A stretch of DNA of 64,000 nucleotides from Viola odorata (lineage: Eukaryota > Streptophyta > Magnoliopsida > Malpighiales > Violaceae), in assembly GCA_963691705.1 (NCBI GenBank), contig OY829540.1:1688001-1752000 (forward strand), written 5' to 3'. The notes below the pieces were generated by a model. It was not told the origin of the DNA. It did no database searches and was given only the letters and a program-made list of their open reading frames with translations. This document shows positions 1 to 12,025 of this stretch, one piece after another. Position numbers and translations under genes: made by a program. How positions within the stretch are numbered: position 1 is the first letter of the stretch; the number at the start of each line of letters is the position of its first letter.

Positions 1-344
1 TTAATTTTCAAGGACCAATAGTAATTAATTTTTTTCCTGATAAATTGAGGAAATTTTAATGAAGTGGAAATACACAAGACGTGTTTCTTTAAATACCGTA
101 CTAAAGTCGACTCTTGATGTTTTTCTTTCATTTCCATTGAAGAACTGTTATGCGACCAGTTTAAGCTACCAAGTTCGGCAGCTGTATTTTAAGACTGCTG
201 AAAGTCAAAAACAAAATTGTTGACTAATTGAAGAAAATTCAAAATGATTGGTGTGAATTATTTCACAGTCTTTCCTTAAAGAATCAATGGATTGATCCTT
301 GTAAAAAGATGAGTTAGAAATAAACAGATATAAAAAATAATGGA

Positions 345-427
345 TTAATGATATTTTTCGTCCCCTATACTTAAAAATTATTTAATTTTATTTTTCTGCA
401 TGTATAAGGGGCGAAAAATATCATTAA
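345..427. repeat. short foldback (inverted repeat), MITE-like
   Basis: Positions 345-370 and 402-427 are reverse complements of each other at about 24 of 26 bases, with a 31-base AT-rich loop. The surrounding 1-583 is AT-rich intergenic DNA in which I see no gene. The foldback may be a tiny MITE or a hairpin remnant; no clear target-site duplication was found. Confidence 0.6.
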
Positions 428-581
428 CCAAAAAAATAATAAATTAGAAGATTTTCTTGGGCTACCTATAGCCAGAGGTCAAAAAGTACCAACTTTCTGC
501 ACCTTGATTCATGAGGAGATGACTCTTTATCAAAAATAAATAAATAATTCACAAGGGAGGACACTAAAAGGAAAAAGTAAA

Positions 582-583
<2 letters not shown>

Positions 584-666
<83 letters not shown>
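584..666. repeat. (TA)n microsatellite
   Basis: An uninterrupted run of about 41 TA dinucleotides. The long Tyr-Ile open frame across it on the minus strand is an artefact of the repeat. Confidence 0.97.
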
Positions 667-669
<3 letters not shown>

Positions 670-1068
670 CATCCATGAAAAGCAATGAAAAAAGGTATGA
701 TAAAACAACAAAAATAACCAGTCAGTAGTTAATACATTTGATGTCACCTGATAATTTTTATAGAAATAGGTAATGAAAAAAGGTACTTTTTTTACCAACT
801 AATGTCTTTTTCCATTAGGTCACAAGATGACAGAGGAAGGCTGGGACCATGGTTGTTTGTCTGGGATTGGAAATGGACAAGTTATATATTTGGATAGTTG
901 GAATAAAAGCTGTAGTAGTGCTGAGTTGTAAGAACATAAACATCAATCCTTAAATAATTCAATTGCAAACACAACACAACACACTTGCCTCAAGATTACC
1001 TCCTACAGAAAAAGTTCTCAAGTCAATTTCTTACACCAGCAGATTGTTCAAAGTTCAAAGCTTTCACA

Positions 1069-1079
1069 TTATAAAATAG
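1069..1079 (+). promoter_or_regulatory. TATA box of the AAA-ATPase gene
   Basis: A TTATAAAATAG motif lies about 110 bases upstream of the ATG at 1188, which would leave a plausible 5' UTR of about 80 bases. Inferred from sequence and spacing only. Confidence 0.5.
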
Positions 1080-1187
1080 CCAATTCTGTTCTTATTTGAC
1101 CACACATCCTTCTTTTCTTTATAATCCAAGAAAACCCACATAGAAATTTCAACAATCTATACCAGCAAAAACAGAAATCAATTAAAT

Positions 1188-2636
1188 ATGAGGGCAGGAG
1201 ATATGTTTACTCAGGTGGGATCTGCAGTTGCTAGTTTGATGTTTGTGTGGGCTATGTTTCAGCAATACTTTCCTTATCAACTGAGGAGTTATGTTGAGAA
1301 ATACTCACAAAGGGTGTTCACTTTTGTTTACCCCTACATTCAAATCACATTCAATGAGTTCACCGGTGAACGCCTGATGCGCAGCGAGGCCTACTCCGCC
1401 ATCGAGAACTACCTTACCTCGAGTTCATCCACGCAAGCGCGGAGGCTGAAGGCCGATGTTGGGAAGAGCAACCAATCGCTTGTTCTGAGCATGGATGATT
1501 ATGAAGAAGTTGCTGATGAGTTCAATGGAGTCAAACTTTGGTGGGCTTCAGGGAAAAACATTTCAAAGTCACAAACACTGTCATTCTATCCGGTCACCGA
1601 TGAGAAAAGGTACTACAAGCTAACTTTCCATAAAAAGAACAGGCATCTCATAATCGGGCCATACCTGAATCATGTCCTGAAGGAGGGCAAGGCAATTAAG
1701 GTCAGGAACCGCCAGCGAAAGCTTTACACCAACAATGGAGCATTCTGGAGTCATGTCGTGTTTGAGCATCCTGCGACATTCAACACATTAGCAATGGAGG
1801 CAGAGAAGAAGAAGGAAATCATGGATGATTTGATCACATTCAGCAAAGCAGAGGATTTCTATGCAAGAATTGGGAGAGCTTGGAAAAGGGGTTATCTCCT
1901 TTTCGGTCCTCCAGGGACTGGTAAGTCCACTATGATTGCAGCAATGGCTAATCTTTTAAACTATGACATTTATGATCTTGAATTAACTGCTGTGAAAGAT
2001 AATACTGAGTTGAGGAAGCTATTGATCGAAACATCGAGTAAGTCTATAATTGTGATCGAGGACATTGATTGTTCTCTTGATCTAACCGGTCAAAGGAGGA
2101 AGAAAAAGGAGAAAGAGGAAGGTTTTGGAGATGAAAAGGATCAAAAGGCAAAACCGCCACCACAAGAAAGAGATGGGCAAAGCAGTCAGGTCACTCTTTC
2201 TGGGCTTTTGAACTTCATTGATGGGTTGTGGTCAGCTTGTGGAGGAGAAAGGCTCATTGTGTTCACAACAAATTTTGTGGAGAAACTTGATCCTGCTCTC
2301 ATCAGGAAAGGAAGGATGGATAAGCATATTGAACTGTCATATTGCAGCTATGAAGCATTTAAGGTGTTGGCCAAGAATTACCTACAGATAGAATCGCACA
2401 ATCTGTTTGCACGAATTGCTGAGTTATTAGGAGAAAACAAAATGACTCCTGCAGAAGTAGCAGAGCATTTGATGCCTAAAACACTTCCTGGCAATGCTGA
2501 TATTAGCTTGGAGGGTCTGATAAAATCTCTCGAAATGGTGAAAGAAAAGAAGGAGATGAAAGATGAGGAGGAAACAGAAGAGAAAGAAGCAGCATCAACA
2601 TCAACCAAGGAAGAAGCAACCCAAAAAGAGAAATGA
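1188..2636 (+). CDS. AAA-ATPase, BCS1-like/AATP1 family
   Basis: A 482-residue intronless gene for a membrane-anchored AAA-ATPase of the plant BCS1-like family, the group named for mitochondrial AAA-ATPase 1 and for stress- and senescence-induced members. Residues about 7-29 form a hydrophobic N-terminal anchor. Residues about 30-130 match the AAA-associated N-terminal domain. The ATPase core has Walker A GPPGTGKST at 240-248, Walker B IIVIED at about 287-292, and downstream FTTNF and arginine-finger-type IRKGRMD motifs. A lysine- and glutamate-rich insert follows Walker B, as is usual in this family, and the last 35 residues are a charged tail. Length and single-exon structure are typical. 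The chosen start gives the expected anchor. Exact orthology, and mitochondrial versus ER location, cannot be settled from sequence alone. Confidence 0.95.
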   Translation: MRAGDMFTQVGSAVASLMFVWAMFQQYFPYQLRSYVEKYSQRVFTFVYPYIQITFNEFTGERLMRSEAYSAIENYLTSSSSTQARRLKADVGKSNQSLVLSMDDYEEVADEFNGVKLWWASGKNISKSQTLSFYPVTDEKRYYKLTFHKKNRHLIIGPYLNHVLKEGKAIKVRNRQRKLYTNNGAFWSHVVFEHPATFNTLAMEAEKKKEIMDDLITFSKAEDFYARIGRAWKRGYLLFGPPGTGKSTMIAAMANLLNYDIYDLELTAVKDNTELRKLLIETSSKSIIVIEDIDCSLDLTGQRRKKKEKEEGFGDEKDQKAKPPPQERDGQSSQVTLSGLLNFIDGLWSACGGERLIVFTTNFVEKLDPALIRKGRMDKHIELSYCSYEAFKVLAKNYLQIESHNLFARIAELLGENKMTPAEVAEHLMPKTLPGNADISLEGLIKSLEMVKEKKEMKDEEETEEKEAASTSTKEEATQKEK

Positions 2637-3525
2637 ATCAACTGAGGGATAATAACAGAAAAGAGGCAGAGTTTTGCAGCTACTAAGATTTCAAGATTTT
2701 CAAGACTTAGTAGAACAGAACAAGAAAGGTTTCATGATTTCATAAACAATTAGCATACTGATTTCCTGAATCTAGTTACCATTATTGTAAGCTGATTTTT
2801 TCTAAGTAACAATGGTTGTATTGTACAAAATTACAGTGCAAAGAGTAATATGACTTGATAATTTGAGACATGGGAAGATAAATTCTATGATCTATTTCCA
2901 TAAAGTCGTAACCTTTTTACATTCTAGTAGTTCATAGCAGATGGTGCTTGGTATCTTACCTTGGATGGATTGCTGTGAAAGACGCCACGCCCTGAAACTG
3001 TTCGACCAAATGCCACAAAAAAGAGAACTTGTTGTGTCTCTCCTGTTTTACTCTCTCATGTCATGATGTCATGATGTCAGGGCTCGCGAACAGCACTGGT
3101 ACAACTGAAAACTCACGAATGAGCCCACTCATTTCTGGGCTTATGGGAAAACCCAAGTGTGTGCTGATCTCATGGGCCTACATTTAAGTTTTGGGCTTCA
3201 ACCGTTATGTATATATGCATCATGCATGGATTAGTTGGGCTGATATGTGCTGCTGTTTCGCCCACCACATACAAGTGTTTCTTTTTTTCTCTTTTTTAAT
3301 GGGAAAAAAACATTAGTGTTGAAGAAGAGGCTAACTTTTATGAGTTTTTCTTTTCTTTTCTAAGTGTTGAATGTTCACTTACTGTTGTGGTTGAGTAATA
3401 AGTAATTTATCTGACTCTTAATTTTAAGGTTCGAGATCAAGTGTTATAAGTTAATTAGCCTCTATTTTTGTTTTAAAAAAGAGATTTGTGGCAATATTGA
3501 TTTAATTGAAGAGTGGTATTAGAAA
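2637..3525. other. 3' UTR and intergenic DNA
   Basis: Sequence downstream of the AAA-ATPase stop codon. It contains AT-rich probable 3' UTR and ordinary intergenic DNA up to the transposon cluster. No further gene, RNA gene or repeat boundary was recognised. Confidence 0.6.
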
Positions 3526-4151
3526 CAGTGGCGGAGGCTGGAATTTTTTTAGGGAGGTAAAGTAAAAATAATATAACTTTAAGGACTATTATTAAAGGAT
3601 TTGAAATTTTAGGAAACAAATATGAAGAACTCTAAGGACTTTTATGAGATAATTCAAAATTTTAGGAATCAAAATGAAGGATTAAAGTAAACAATATAAA
3701 AAGACTTTAAGGACTGTTATACCAGATGTCAAGATTTTGAGGGATGCAATATGACAGACTAATGTAAAAAGAACAAAAAAGAATTAAGAATTATTATGGG
3801 AGAAGTAAAAATTTAGCGGCAGTCCGCCAGACCCTTGAAAGTAGGGTTGCCCATTTGTCCCGTGTCCCGAAGTCCCGATATTGCCGACCCGAAAATTTTC
3901 AATTTCGGTTCGGGATGTTCGGGTTCGGAAACTTCGGGTATCGGATATCGATACCCGAAGTTTATTTCGGTTCGGGAACGGGACGCGACTTTGTAAGTTC
4001 GGGTACCCGAAATCCCGAACTTACAAGGGTAACTAGGTAAGTTCCCCAACCCTAGATCCCATTTCCTATTTCCTAATCCTCTCTCGAATCGATCTCCATC
4101 TCTCAATCTCATTCATCCCCAACCAGCCACACTACAGACCAGAGCACCGCA

Positions 4152-4390
4152 CTGTCAAACACCACCACCCACCGCCACCGCGGCATCATCTTCTTCCTCA
4201 CCTCTCACCTCCATCGACCGAGCCATCGTCTTCCACCGCCACCCACCGTCACCGCGGCATCATCTTCTTCCTCACCTCTCACCTCCATCGACCGAGCCAT
4301 CGTCTTCCACCGCCACCCACCGCCACAGCGGCATCATCTTCTTCCCCACCTCTCACCTCCATCGACCGAGCCATCGTCTTCCATCGTCTT
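4152..4390. repeat. 74-bp tandem repeat, three copies
   Basis: A C-rich unit containing CGGCATCATCTTCTTC recurs at 4181, 4255 and 4329, a period of exactly 74 bases. It lies in the 5' non-coding part of the hAT element. Confidence 0.85.
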
Positions 4391-5456
4391 ACCCAGAAAA
4401 AGAAAAATAGAGGGAAATCCTAACACGGTTTGGCTACCCAAAACCTCCATCGTCCTACTGACTTACTGTAAGTAGCTAGTCTCTCTCTGGGATGTGTGTG
4501 CAAAATTACTTTAATCTGGTAGAAAGTTACGTCAGTTGCTTGAATGGTGACTCAAACAAAGTACTTTGTAATTGTATGCTGTTCTAAATAATGAAACTCA
4601 ATATATTTCTTTTAGTTTGAAGTTGCATGCCAAAGGTGAGAATTACCTTATCGAATGAGTTGAACTCTGTTATTCTATCTATATTACGTTATACCAATCA
4701 AGCCTAAACATGTGTGCAGTATATTCATTCGATTTGGTAATGCCTCATGTGACATGATATGGAACTTGCTGTTTTTGTGATCTTAGATATGGACGAGGCT
4801 ATAATATTTTCCCTTTTCTTCTATGATGTTATTGTTTGCTGTCTCTTAATTCACTGAGCTTATTTAAGTTGTTAGGAAAATTGAGTTGGTGGTTTCTGTT
4901 ATTAGTTTGAATTCCTCCTTTGTTATCTAGTGATTCATTTGAAACAAACCAGTATGTATTTGTTGTCAAGTTCTTGTTATTTTAAGTTTGTGACCCCATA
5001 GTGCGATCTTAATTTGATTGAAGGTTTTGAGAAGCCCTCTGCAATTCAGCAGAGAGGTATTGTTCCATTCTGTAAGGGACTTGATGTGATCCAGCAAGTC
5101 ACATTTTTTTGTGAAGATAATATCCATTTAAATGTGTTATATTCGACAGTGGCAGGGTTTAGATGTGAAAGAGACATTTGTTATTTATGTTGTGTTTATT
5201 GCTTTTTGTATAGTGAAGATAATATCCTTAGCTGTCCGAACTGTTTTGAGTTTATCATAAGTCACATTTTTTGTGAAGATAATATCCATTTAAATGTGTT
5301 GGATTAGAGTGGCAGGGTTTAGATGTGAAAGAGACATTTGTTATCATATTTGCCTGTGGCATGAATGATTGTAAATTTGTAATTCTCCAGTCAGGTTCTG
5401 TTTTATTTAAATGTGTTATTCTAATTTGATTTTCTGTTTTATTAATTAGGAAGAAG

Positions 5457-7813
5457 ATGTCTCATAACATAGGAGATGTGGATGTAGTAATGCAAGACAA
5501 ACAACAAGCAGAAGCTGTGGCAAATACAGAAACGCAACCTGTGGCGCCAGCTACTGCTACAGTTAAGATAGAGAAGAAAAGGAAGAAGATTGTTGGAAGA
5601 TCAGTGGTGTGGAAGCAGTTTGTTAAGCAAAAAAATGAGGATGGAGAATGGAAAGGTGCGTGTATATACTGTCAAGCTGTTTTTGCTGCTGATTCTAAGT
5701 TAGATGGTACAACTGGCATGAAAAATCATATGAAAAGGTGTAAGGAGGTACCCCTTTCTAATCAAACTGAATTGACAACTTATGTGAATCCTGATGGTAG
5801 TAAGACTGTAGTTCCTTGGAAGTTTGATCAAGAAGCTTCTAAGAGGGCTTTAGCACTAATGATAATTGAGGATGAACTTCCTTTTAGGCTTGTAGAGGGT
5901 GCTGGGTTTAGAAATTTCATGGAAACTGTGCAACCTAGGTTTATAGTGCCTTCTAGGAACACAATCAGTAGGCTTTGTTATAAGTTGTATGCTGATGAGA
6001 AGCTGAAATTGAAAGGATTTTGATGACTAATTGTGAAAGGCTTTCTATTACCACTGACACATGGACATCCATTCAGAGGATTAACTACATGGTTGTGACT
6101 GCTCACTTTATTGATAATGACTGGAATTTACAAAAAAAGGTGTTGAATTTTTGTCCAATCACTAGTCATAAAGGTGATGCGATAGGAAAATCTATTGAGA
6201 AATGTTTGATTGATTGGGGAATTAATAAGGTGTTTACAATCACAGTAGATAATGCTAGCTCAAATGACTTAGCCGTTGCACATATTAGGAAGAAAATGAA
6301 TCAGTGGGGTACAAGTATTTGTGAGGGGGAGTTTCTTCATGTAAGGTGCATTGCACATATAGTGAATTTGATGGTATTGCATGGGCTGACCACTGTGGGA
6401 ACCTCAATCATTAGGATTAGAGAGGCAGTAAGGTACATTAGACAATCTCCAGCTAGATTGTCTAAGTTCAAGGAGTGTGCAGAAAGAGAGCATGTTGACT
6501 CTAAATCATTGTTGTGCTTAGATGTGTGTACAAGGTGGAACTCCACCTATTTGATGTTAGATTCTGCGTTGAAGTTTGAGAAGACCTTTGAGGCATATGA
6601 GGATGTGGATCCCTTCTACAAGATTGAGCTTCTGATGAGGGAAGAAAAAAGAAAGAACAAGGGAAAGAAAAAATCAAATGATGAGGATTTGGCAGAAATT
6701 TTGGCGTTTGATGATGAGGAATATCCAGAGGAGGATGGTGTTGAATATGTGGATGCAAGAACTGATGGTGGTGGGGGTGGTGTACCAACAGAAGGTGATT
6801 GGGTGAATGTGAGGAGATTGTGTCACACCTTGAGGTATTTTTATGATCTAACTTGCTTTGTGTCAGGCTCTAAGTATGTTACTGCTAATGCTTATTTTGA
6901 TCAAGTATCTAATGTAGCTTCCATGTTGAGAGGGTGGGAGAAGAGTAGTGACATAGAACTTAAGAGATTGGCAGAAAAAATGCATGAAAAGTTTGATAAG
7001 TACTGGGGTAACGTGGCTAAGTTTAATACTCTTCTTTATATTGCTGCTGTGTTTGATCCAAGAAAGAAGATGGATTATGTAGCTTTTTCTCTGTTAGATG
7101 TGCATGGGGAGTTTGTTGGGAAAGAGTTGGCAGAAAAAGTGAAGAGGGATACGGAAAGAATGTATGTAGGGTACTGGGAGTTGTATAAGAAGGGAAAAGA
7201 ACATGGTGTTGTAGGTGATACTGATGTGGAGAAGGGAGGGTGCAGTGGAAGAGAAAGTGTTTGTGAGGGGTCTGTAGACATGTCTGCTGAGTTGATTAGT
7301 GCTAGAGAAGAAAGGTTTAAGAGGTTCAAGGAAGCTACTGGAGGTTCTCTCCAAATCAAGTCAGAACTGGAATCTTACTTGCAAGAGAGTGTTATTGAAG
7401 GAGGAAAATATTTTTCCATCTTGGACTGGTGGAAAAAGCATGCTCCAAGGTTCCCTGTTCTTTCTAAGATGGCAAGGGATGTACTAGCTGTCCAAGTTTC
7501 CATAGTGGCATCTGAATCTGCATTCAGTACTGGAGGACGAGTCCTTGACCCTTTTAGGAGCTCATTGACTCCAATGGTTGTGCAAGCCTTAATATGTGCA
7601 CAAGATTGGTTCAGGACTTCAAGACAATCCATGAAACTTGAAGAGGACCTTGCTGACCTTGAACAATTGGAAAGTGGTAAGTTGTTTTCAACTGAGTTTT
7701 GGCCATTTATTATCTATGTTTAATTACTCATATTTTCTGATTTTTTCTTTCATGTTTTTTGGTTTTTAGAATACTCTCAAATGTCAGTGGAGACCACTGT
7801 TATAGAAATTTAG
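5457..7813 (+). pseudogene. hAT transposase with frameshift and one intron
   Basis: The transposase of the 3842-8717 element. The first part (5457-6023) carries a BED-type zinc finger at about residues 49-96 (two Cys, His, Cys). The second part, from 6020, holds the RNase H-like core: TTDTWTS and TVDNAS supply the first two acidic residues and SESAFSTGG the glutamate. It ends in an hAT C-terminal dimerisation region. The two parts are in different frames and abut near 6020, consistent with loss of one base. The apparent stop at 7723 lies in a 93-base GT-AG intron (7677-7769); splicing gives a short final exon ending at 7813. RICESLEEPER/DAYSLEEPER-like architecture. An intact protein is not encoded as read here. 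Confidence 0.9.
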
Positions 7814-8736
7814 ATGCTTGGAGTCACTTGCTTGGACTATAAGATGGCAGTGGAGGTGTGTGCAAATTCATTCATCTATACCTATTTGTTGCCAGCCCCA
7901 TTTTGATTTTTTCTGTTATTTTTTTCATGTTTGATTGCATCCTTAAGTGTTTTCTAGCTTCACCTATTCATGGACCTGGCTAGCATTTACATTTAGGAAT
8001 GCTTTGATTCCCTATTGCTGAAACGAGGATGTTGAACTTTGCAACAATGGATAATTATGCATTGTATTTGTTGTTGGTATTGGAAATGAAATGTGCATTT
8101 CATTTTTGCCACTAGGGTACATCGAATTGGATTACACAACACTTGCTAATTGGATTTCTTGTCAACTTGATTCTGTTCTTATTTTATGCTACCTCTAATG
8201 TTCTGTTTTATGATTTCAGGTGCAGTATGGTTTTGATGAATCTGATGATATGGTTAATCTGCAGTGAAGATGGGAGTTTGTATGGTTAATTTGTAGGTGA
8301 TGAATCTGATATGTTGTTGTTGTTATTGTTGTTTTTGCCCTCTTCAATACTGCATAGCAAATCAGAATTGTTGTTTTTGTATGGCAAATTGCTGGACAAT
8401 TTGTATGCCAAAAATTGCTGGGCGGTTGGAGCTATTTATTTACCAACCCTCCGTTATATTTTGTATGCCAAAAATTACTGGACAATTTGATGGAAAAATG
8501 CATGAAAAAATGGTTTAAATTGGTGAGTCAGAATCACAATTTCGGGATTTTCGGAAATTTCGGAAATCCGAGATTTCCCGAAATTGTGAATCGGTAATTC
8601 GGGATCGGTACTCAATTTTTTAAGTTCGGGATCGGGACCAAAAAAAACAAATTCGGATTATCCGAAATTTTCCCAGTCGGGATTCGGAAATCCCGAAATA
8701 CCGATTGGGCAGCCCTACTTGAAAGCTCTGCCACTG

Positions 8737-9206
8737 ATTAAAATTACTAACTATTTTACTATTTTTATATTTACTTGATAATTATTGTGTGATTCTCGAT
8801 TTTTAACTTAATACATATAGTTAAATCACCCGAACTAATAAAATAATGACGAAAACACATGCATATAGCCGAATTTGTTCCAAAAATACGGATGCTTCCT
8901 GGTACCTGCAATTATTTATATTTCTATTTATTTTGAACAGCTAATTTCCAAATATGTCTTGTTTCCATGTTTTTTCCTCGTCAAAATAATCAAAGCATGC
9001 ATGGTTCATTTCCCATGCGACCTTTTTCAAAAGGTATATAATTATATATTGCACAGTAAGAAATACAGAAATTTCATTTTGGCATATCAAAGAAAAGGCA
9101 TGTGTTCTTTTTCTCACTGTCACGCACCATCTTCCGAATCTGGAACCATCTTGAGAAATTGTGTCTTAATTATTAGACACGTCAAATATTACATATATGG
9201 GTCATA
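8737..9206. other. intergenic DNA between two transposon clusters
   Basis: AT-rich, no convincing coding frame, RNA gene or repeat. The open frame from 8875 onward runs into the next hAT terminus and shows no domain. Confidence 0.5.
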
Positions 9207-9706
9207 CTTACTTGTAGGGTTGTCAACCAGACCCGAGACTCGAAAGTCCGGCTCAAGATCTGAGATTTTTTCGGGGACCGGGACCAAATTTTCGGTCCCG
9301 AATTGTGTCCGGGTCGGGTCTAGTCCCGACCCGTATAAGGTCGGGTCTAGCCGGGTCAGACCCACCCGGCCAAACCCTAAAAAAAAACCCTAGTAGCTCA
9401 AAATCATCTCTCCCTCTCTGCCAATCCACTCCACCACAGCCGTTCACGGAGTCACGACTCACCATCTGCAAAAATTAATTACAATTCCATGCTCCAGCCA
9501 CTGCAAAATCAATTAAATCAAATTGCCAAAATCAACAAAACAACCATCTCTCATATTAATCCTAATTAACACGGCTCAATCACCTCCCTACAAATTAAAC
9601 CACCCATCGTCGACCACCTTCGGCCGCTCCATCGCCATCCATCCATCGATCCGCCATACAACCCACCAGCCCAACAAACCACCACACTCGATCTCTTCTC
9701 TGTCAC

Positions 9707-10017
9707 TGTTGAATATAACATGTTTCCATAAAAGCAGGAAACATGGTTTCCTTAAAAGCAGGATTGTCCTCCTCCATGTTCTCCTCCATGTTTCCCTCCT
9801 CCATGTTTCCCTACCGTCTCCACTCATGAAAGTAGAACTATTATGTATATAAATAGGTTAATCTAGTTTCTTGTAATCTTAAGCAATCAATTACAATTCT
9901 CTTATCTTAGTCTCTTGTATAATTAAGCCATTCTAGCACGATGTAATCCTTCAAGTTTCACGTATCAATTGCTTCAATATTTTCCTTATTCATTAATTCT
10001 ATTCATAAATTCTAACA
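9707..10017 (+). repeat. 5' LTR of the 2.3-kb element
   Basis: Begins TGTTGAATATAAC and ends TTCTAACA. It is matched by 11715-12025 except for a few substitutions, including the last bases (ACA versus AAA). It contains its own TATA box near 9845. Confidence 0.92.
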
Positions 10018-11084
10018 TGGTAGCGGAGCTAGTCTCCGAAAATCATTTTCAATATTTTTTCGCTCCGGCGAACCTCTTCAGTCTTCCGCTGTAAAAACTA
10101 CAAACTCCCTCTTAGCCTCCTCCTTCATCCTTCATCATCATCACCAACAACAACTACAACATGTCGTCTCCAACGCTCTTCTTTTACGACATCGAGTTCA
10201 AGGAGGCCCAATCCTCCTTCGCACTCTTCGGCGTCATCTCCTTCCCACACATCCGCCTCGTCGGAGCAACTCTCCCAAATCCATTTTTGATTTTTTCGCT
10301 CCGGCGAACTTCATTTTCAGTCTTCCGCTGTAAAACTCCGAAATCCAAACTTCTCTAAATCTCACACGGACCACACCATTAGACTCACAATATTTCTTAT
10401 CACCAATCTGGAAAATTCCAGGCCATTCCGAGGTCCCAGCCGCCGTCCTCGCGCCCCACGCGCTTCCTACTCCTGTGTGAGAATTGCTACTGTGAGAGAG
10501 TTGGTACTGTTTGTACCAATTAATTAGTAATGGCATATTTGTAAATATGATCATTTCTTGTCATTGATGACACATGTCATCTCCCTATTCGCCATACTAT
10601 GACACGTGTCGCCCAACCATTAGCTCCAATGATTCCACATGGCGTCCTTTATCTGTCCACATGTAGCCTTTTTACTGGTCCACATGTCGCCTTCTTATTA
10701 CCTCAAGTGTTACACTCTGGTTAGTCCTTCGAGTTGACCTTGACCGGTTCGGTTCATAACTTTGACCGACCGGTTCATCCATTTTTATTCCGGTTCTTGA
10801 ACATATTTGACCGGCTCCAAGGTTATGGATGATGTTCGTTGCGATTTTGGGGTCCGTTTTGTCCAATTCGGCTTCCATTAAGCCGGTTCAACTCTTTACT
10901 CGTCCGATTCCTTGTCATTTCTACTGGTTTCTATACCGGTCCGACCGGTTCTGACCATTTTTAAGGGTGCTCTTTCCGATTTTTCTATCCAATTTGACCA
11001 ATTCAGCTATGGACGACCCGGTTCAATCCTTTGATCCTTCCGGTTCTAGTGCGGTTTCGTCCGCTTTATGCACGTATCATGTGT

Positions 11085-11425
11085 GCATTTTTCCGGTTCT
11101 TCAGCGGGTTAATTCATATATGCCATTTTCATGTGTGCATCTTTCCGATTCTTCAACGGTTTCGTCCGTTTCTATGCACGCTTTCATGAGTGCATCTTTC
11201 CGGTTCTTCAGCGGGTTAATTCGTAAATGTCACTTTCATGTGTGCATCTTTCCGGTTCTTCAACGGTTTCATCCGTTTCTATGCACGCTTTCATGAGTGC
11301 ATCTTTCCGGTTCTTCAGCGGGTTAATTCGTATATGCCACTTTCATGTGTGCATCTTTCCGGTTCTTCAACGGTTTCGTCCGTTTTTATATGCCACTTTT
11401 ATGTGAGCATCTTTCCGATTTTTCA
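11085..11425. repeat. about 106-bp tandem repeat inside the LTR element
   Basis: The motif GTGCATCTTTCCGGTTCTTC recurs at roughly 50-base steps from 11085 to 11403. Two alternating half-units (one with CAGCGGGTTAATTCG, one with CAACGGTTTCGTCCG) form a unit of about 106 bases in a little over three copies. Confidence 0.8.
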
Positions 11426-11714
11426 AAGAGTTCATCCGTTGTCTCCATTATTATCCGGTCACTACCTCGGGCATCACTTCCATTATATTCCGCTTTGTAA
11501 ACTCAAGTTGTCATCAATTATGCCATCTTGAGTTTAAGGGAGGGATACTATATGGCCCATATTAAGCCCATGAAGGCAGCCCATTCTGACTCACCAATCG
11601 AGGTACCGAGTCACCTACCACACAATCTCTTTACTGAATATGATCCGTATTTTTTTTTTCCAGTTTTGTAAACTCAAGTTGTCATCAATATGACATCTTG
11701 AGTTTATGGGGGGA

Positions 11715-12025
11715 TGTTGAATATAACATGTTTCCATAAAAGCAGGAAACATGGTTTCCTTAAAAGCAGGATTGTCCTCCTCCATGTTCTCCTCCATGTT
11801 TCCCTCCTCCATGTTTCCCTACCGTCTCCACTCATGAAAGTAGAACTATTATATATATAAATAGGTTAATCTAGTTTCTTGTAATCTTAAGCAATCAATT
11901 ACAATTCTCTTATCTTAGTCTCTTGTATAATTAAGCCATTCTAGCACGATGTAATCCTTCAAGTTTCACGTATCAATTGCTTCAATATTTTCCTTATTCA
12001 TTAATTCTATTCATAAATTCTAAAA
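11715..12025 (+). repeat. 3' LTR of the 2.3-kb element
   Basis: Direct copy of 9707-10017, same length of 311 bases, followed immediately by the GTCAC target duplication. Confidence 0.92.

Larger units (their letters stand above)
3842..8717 (+). mobile_element. hAT DNA transposon, coding but broken
   Basis: Terminal inverted repeats TAGGGTTGCCCA (3842-3853) and TGGGCAGCCCTA (8706-8717) match at 11 of 12 bases. A perfect 8-bp target duplication CTTGAAAG flanks them (3834-3841 and 8718-8725). Both subterminal regions are packed with CCCGAA/TTCGGG motifs, likely transposase-binding sites. The element is 4876 bp with one transposase gene in the middle. The perfect target duplication indicates a fairly recent insertion, but the transposase carries a frameshift. 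Confidence 0.95.
3526..8736. mobile_element. Tip100-like hAT MITE interrupted by another hAT
   Basis: The left end CAGTGGCGGAG (3526-3536) and right end CTCTGCCACTG (8726-8736) are inverted repeats differing at one base. They resemble the CAGGGGCGGAG ends of the Tip100 hAT group. Flanks ATTAGAAA (3518-3525) and ATTAAAAT (8737-8744) are a degenerate 8-bp target duplication (6 of 8). Without the inner transposon the element is about 330 bp and non-coding, so it is a MITE. The inner insertion lies just inside its right terminus. Confidence 0.75.
9707..12025 (+). mobile_element. non-autonomous LTR retrotransposon
   Basis: Two direct 311-bp LTRs (9707-10017 and 11715-12025), nearly identical, bound a 1.7-kb interior with no gag or pol. 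The 5-bp target duplication GTCAC is perfect (9702-9706 and 12026-12030). A primer-binding-like TGGTAGCGGAGC follows the 5' LTR at 10018, and a purine tract TATGGGGGGA precedes the 3' LTR. A TATATAAATAGG box lies in each LTR. Size falls between TRIM and LARD elements; superfamily cannot be assigned without coding sequence. Confidence 0.92.

Noticed and set aside
466..798. Minus-strand open frame containing a long Tyr-Ile repeat
   Set aside because: It is a translation of the (TA)n microsatellite with no other protein-like sequence.
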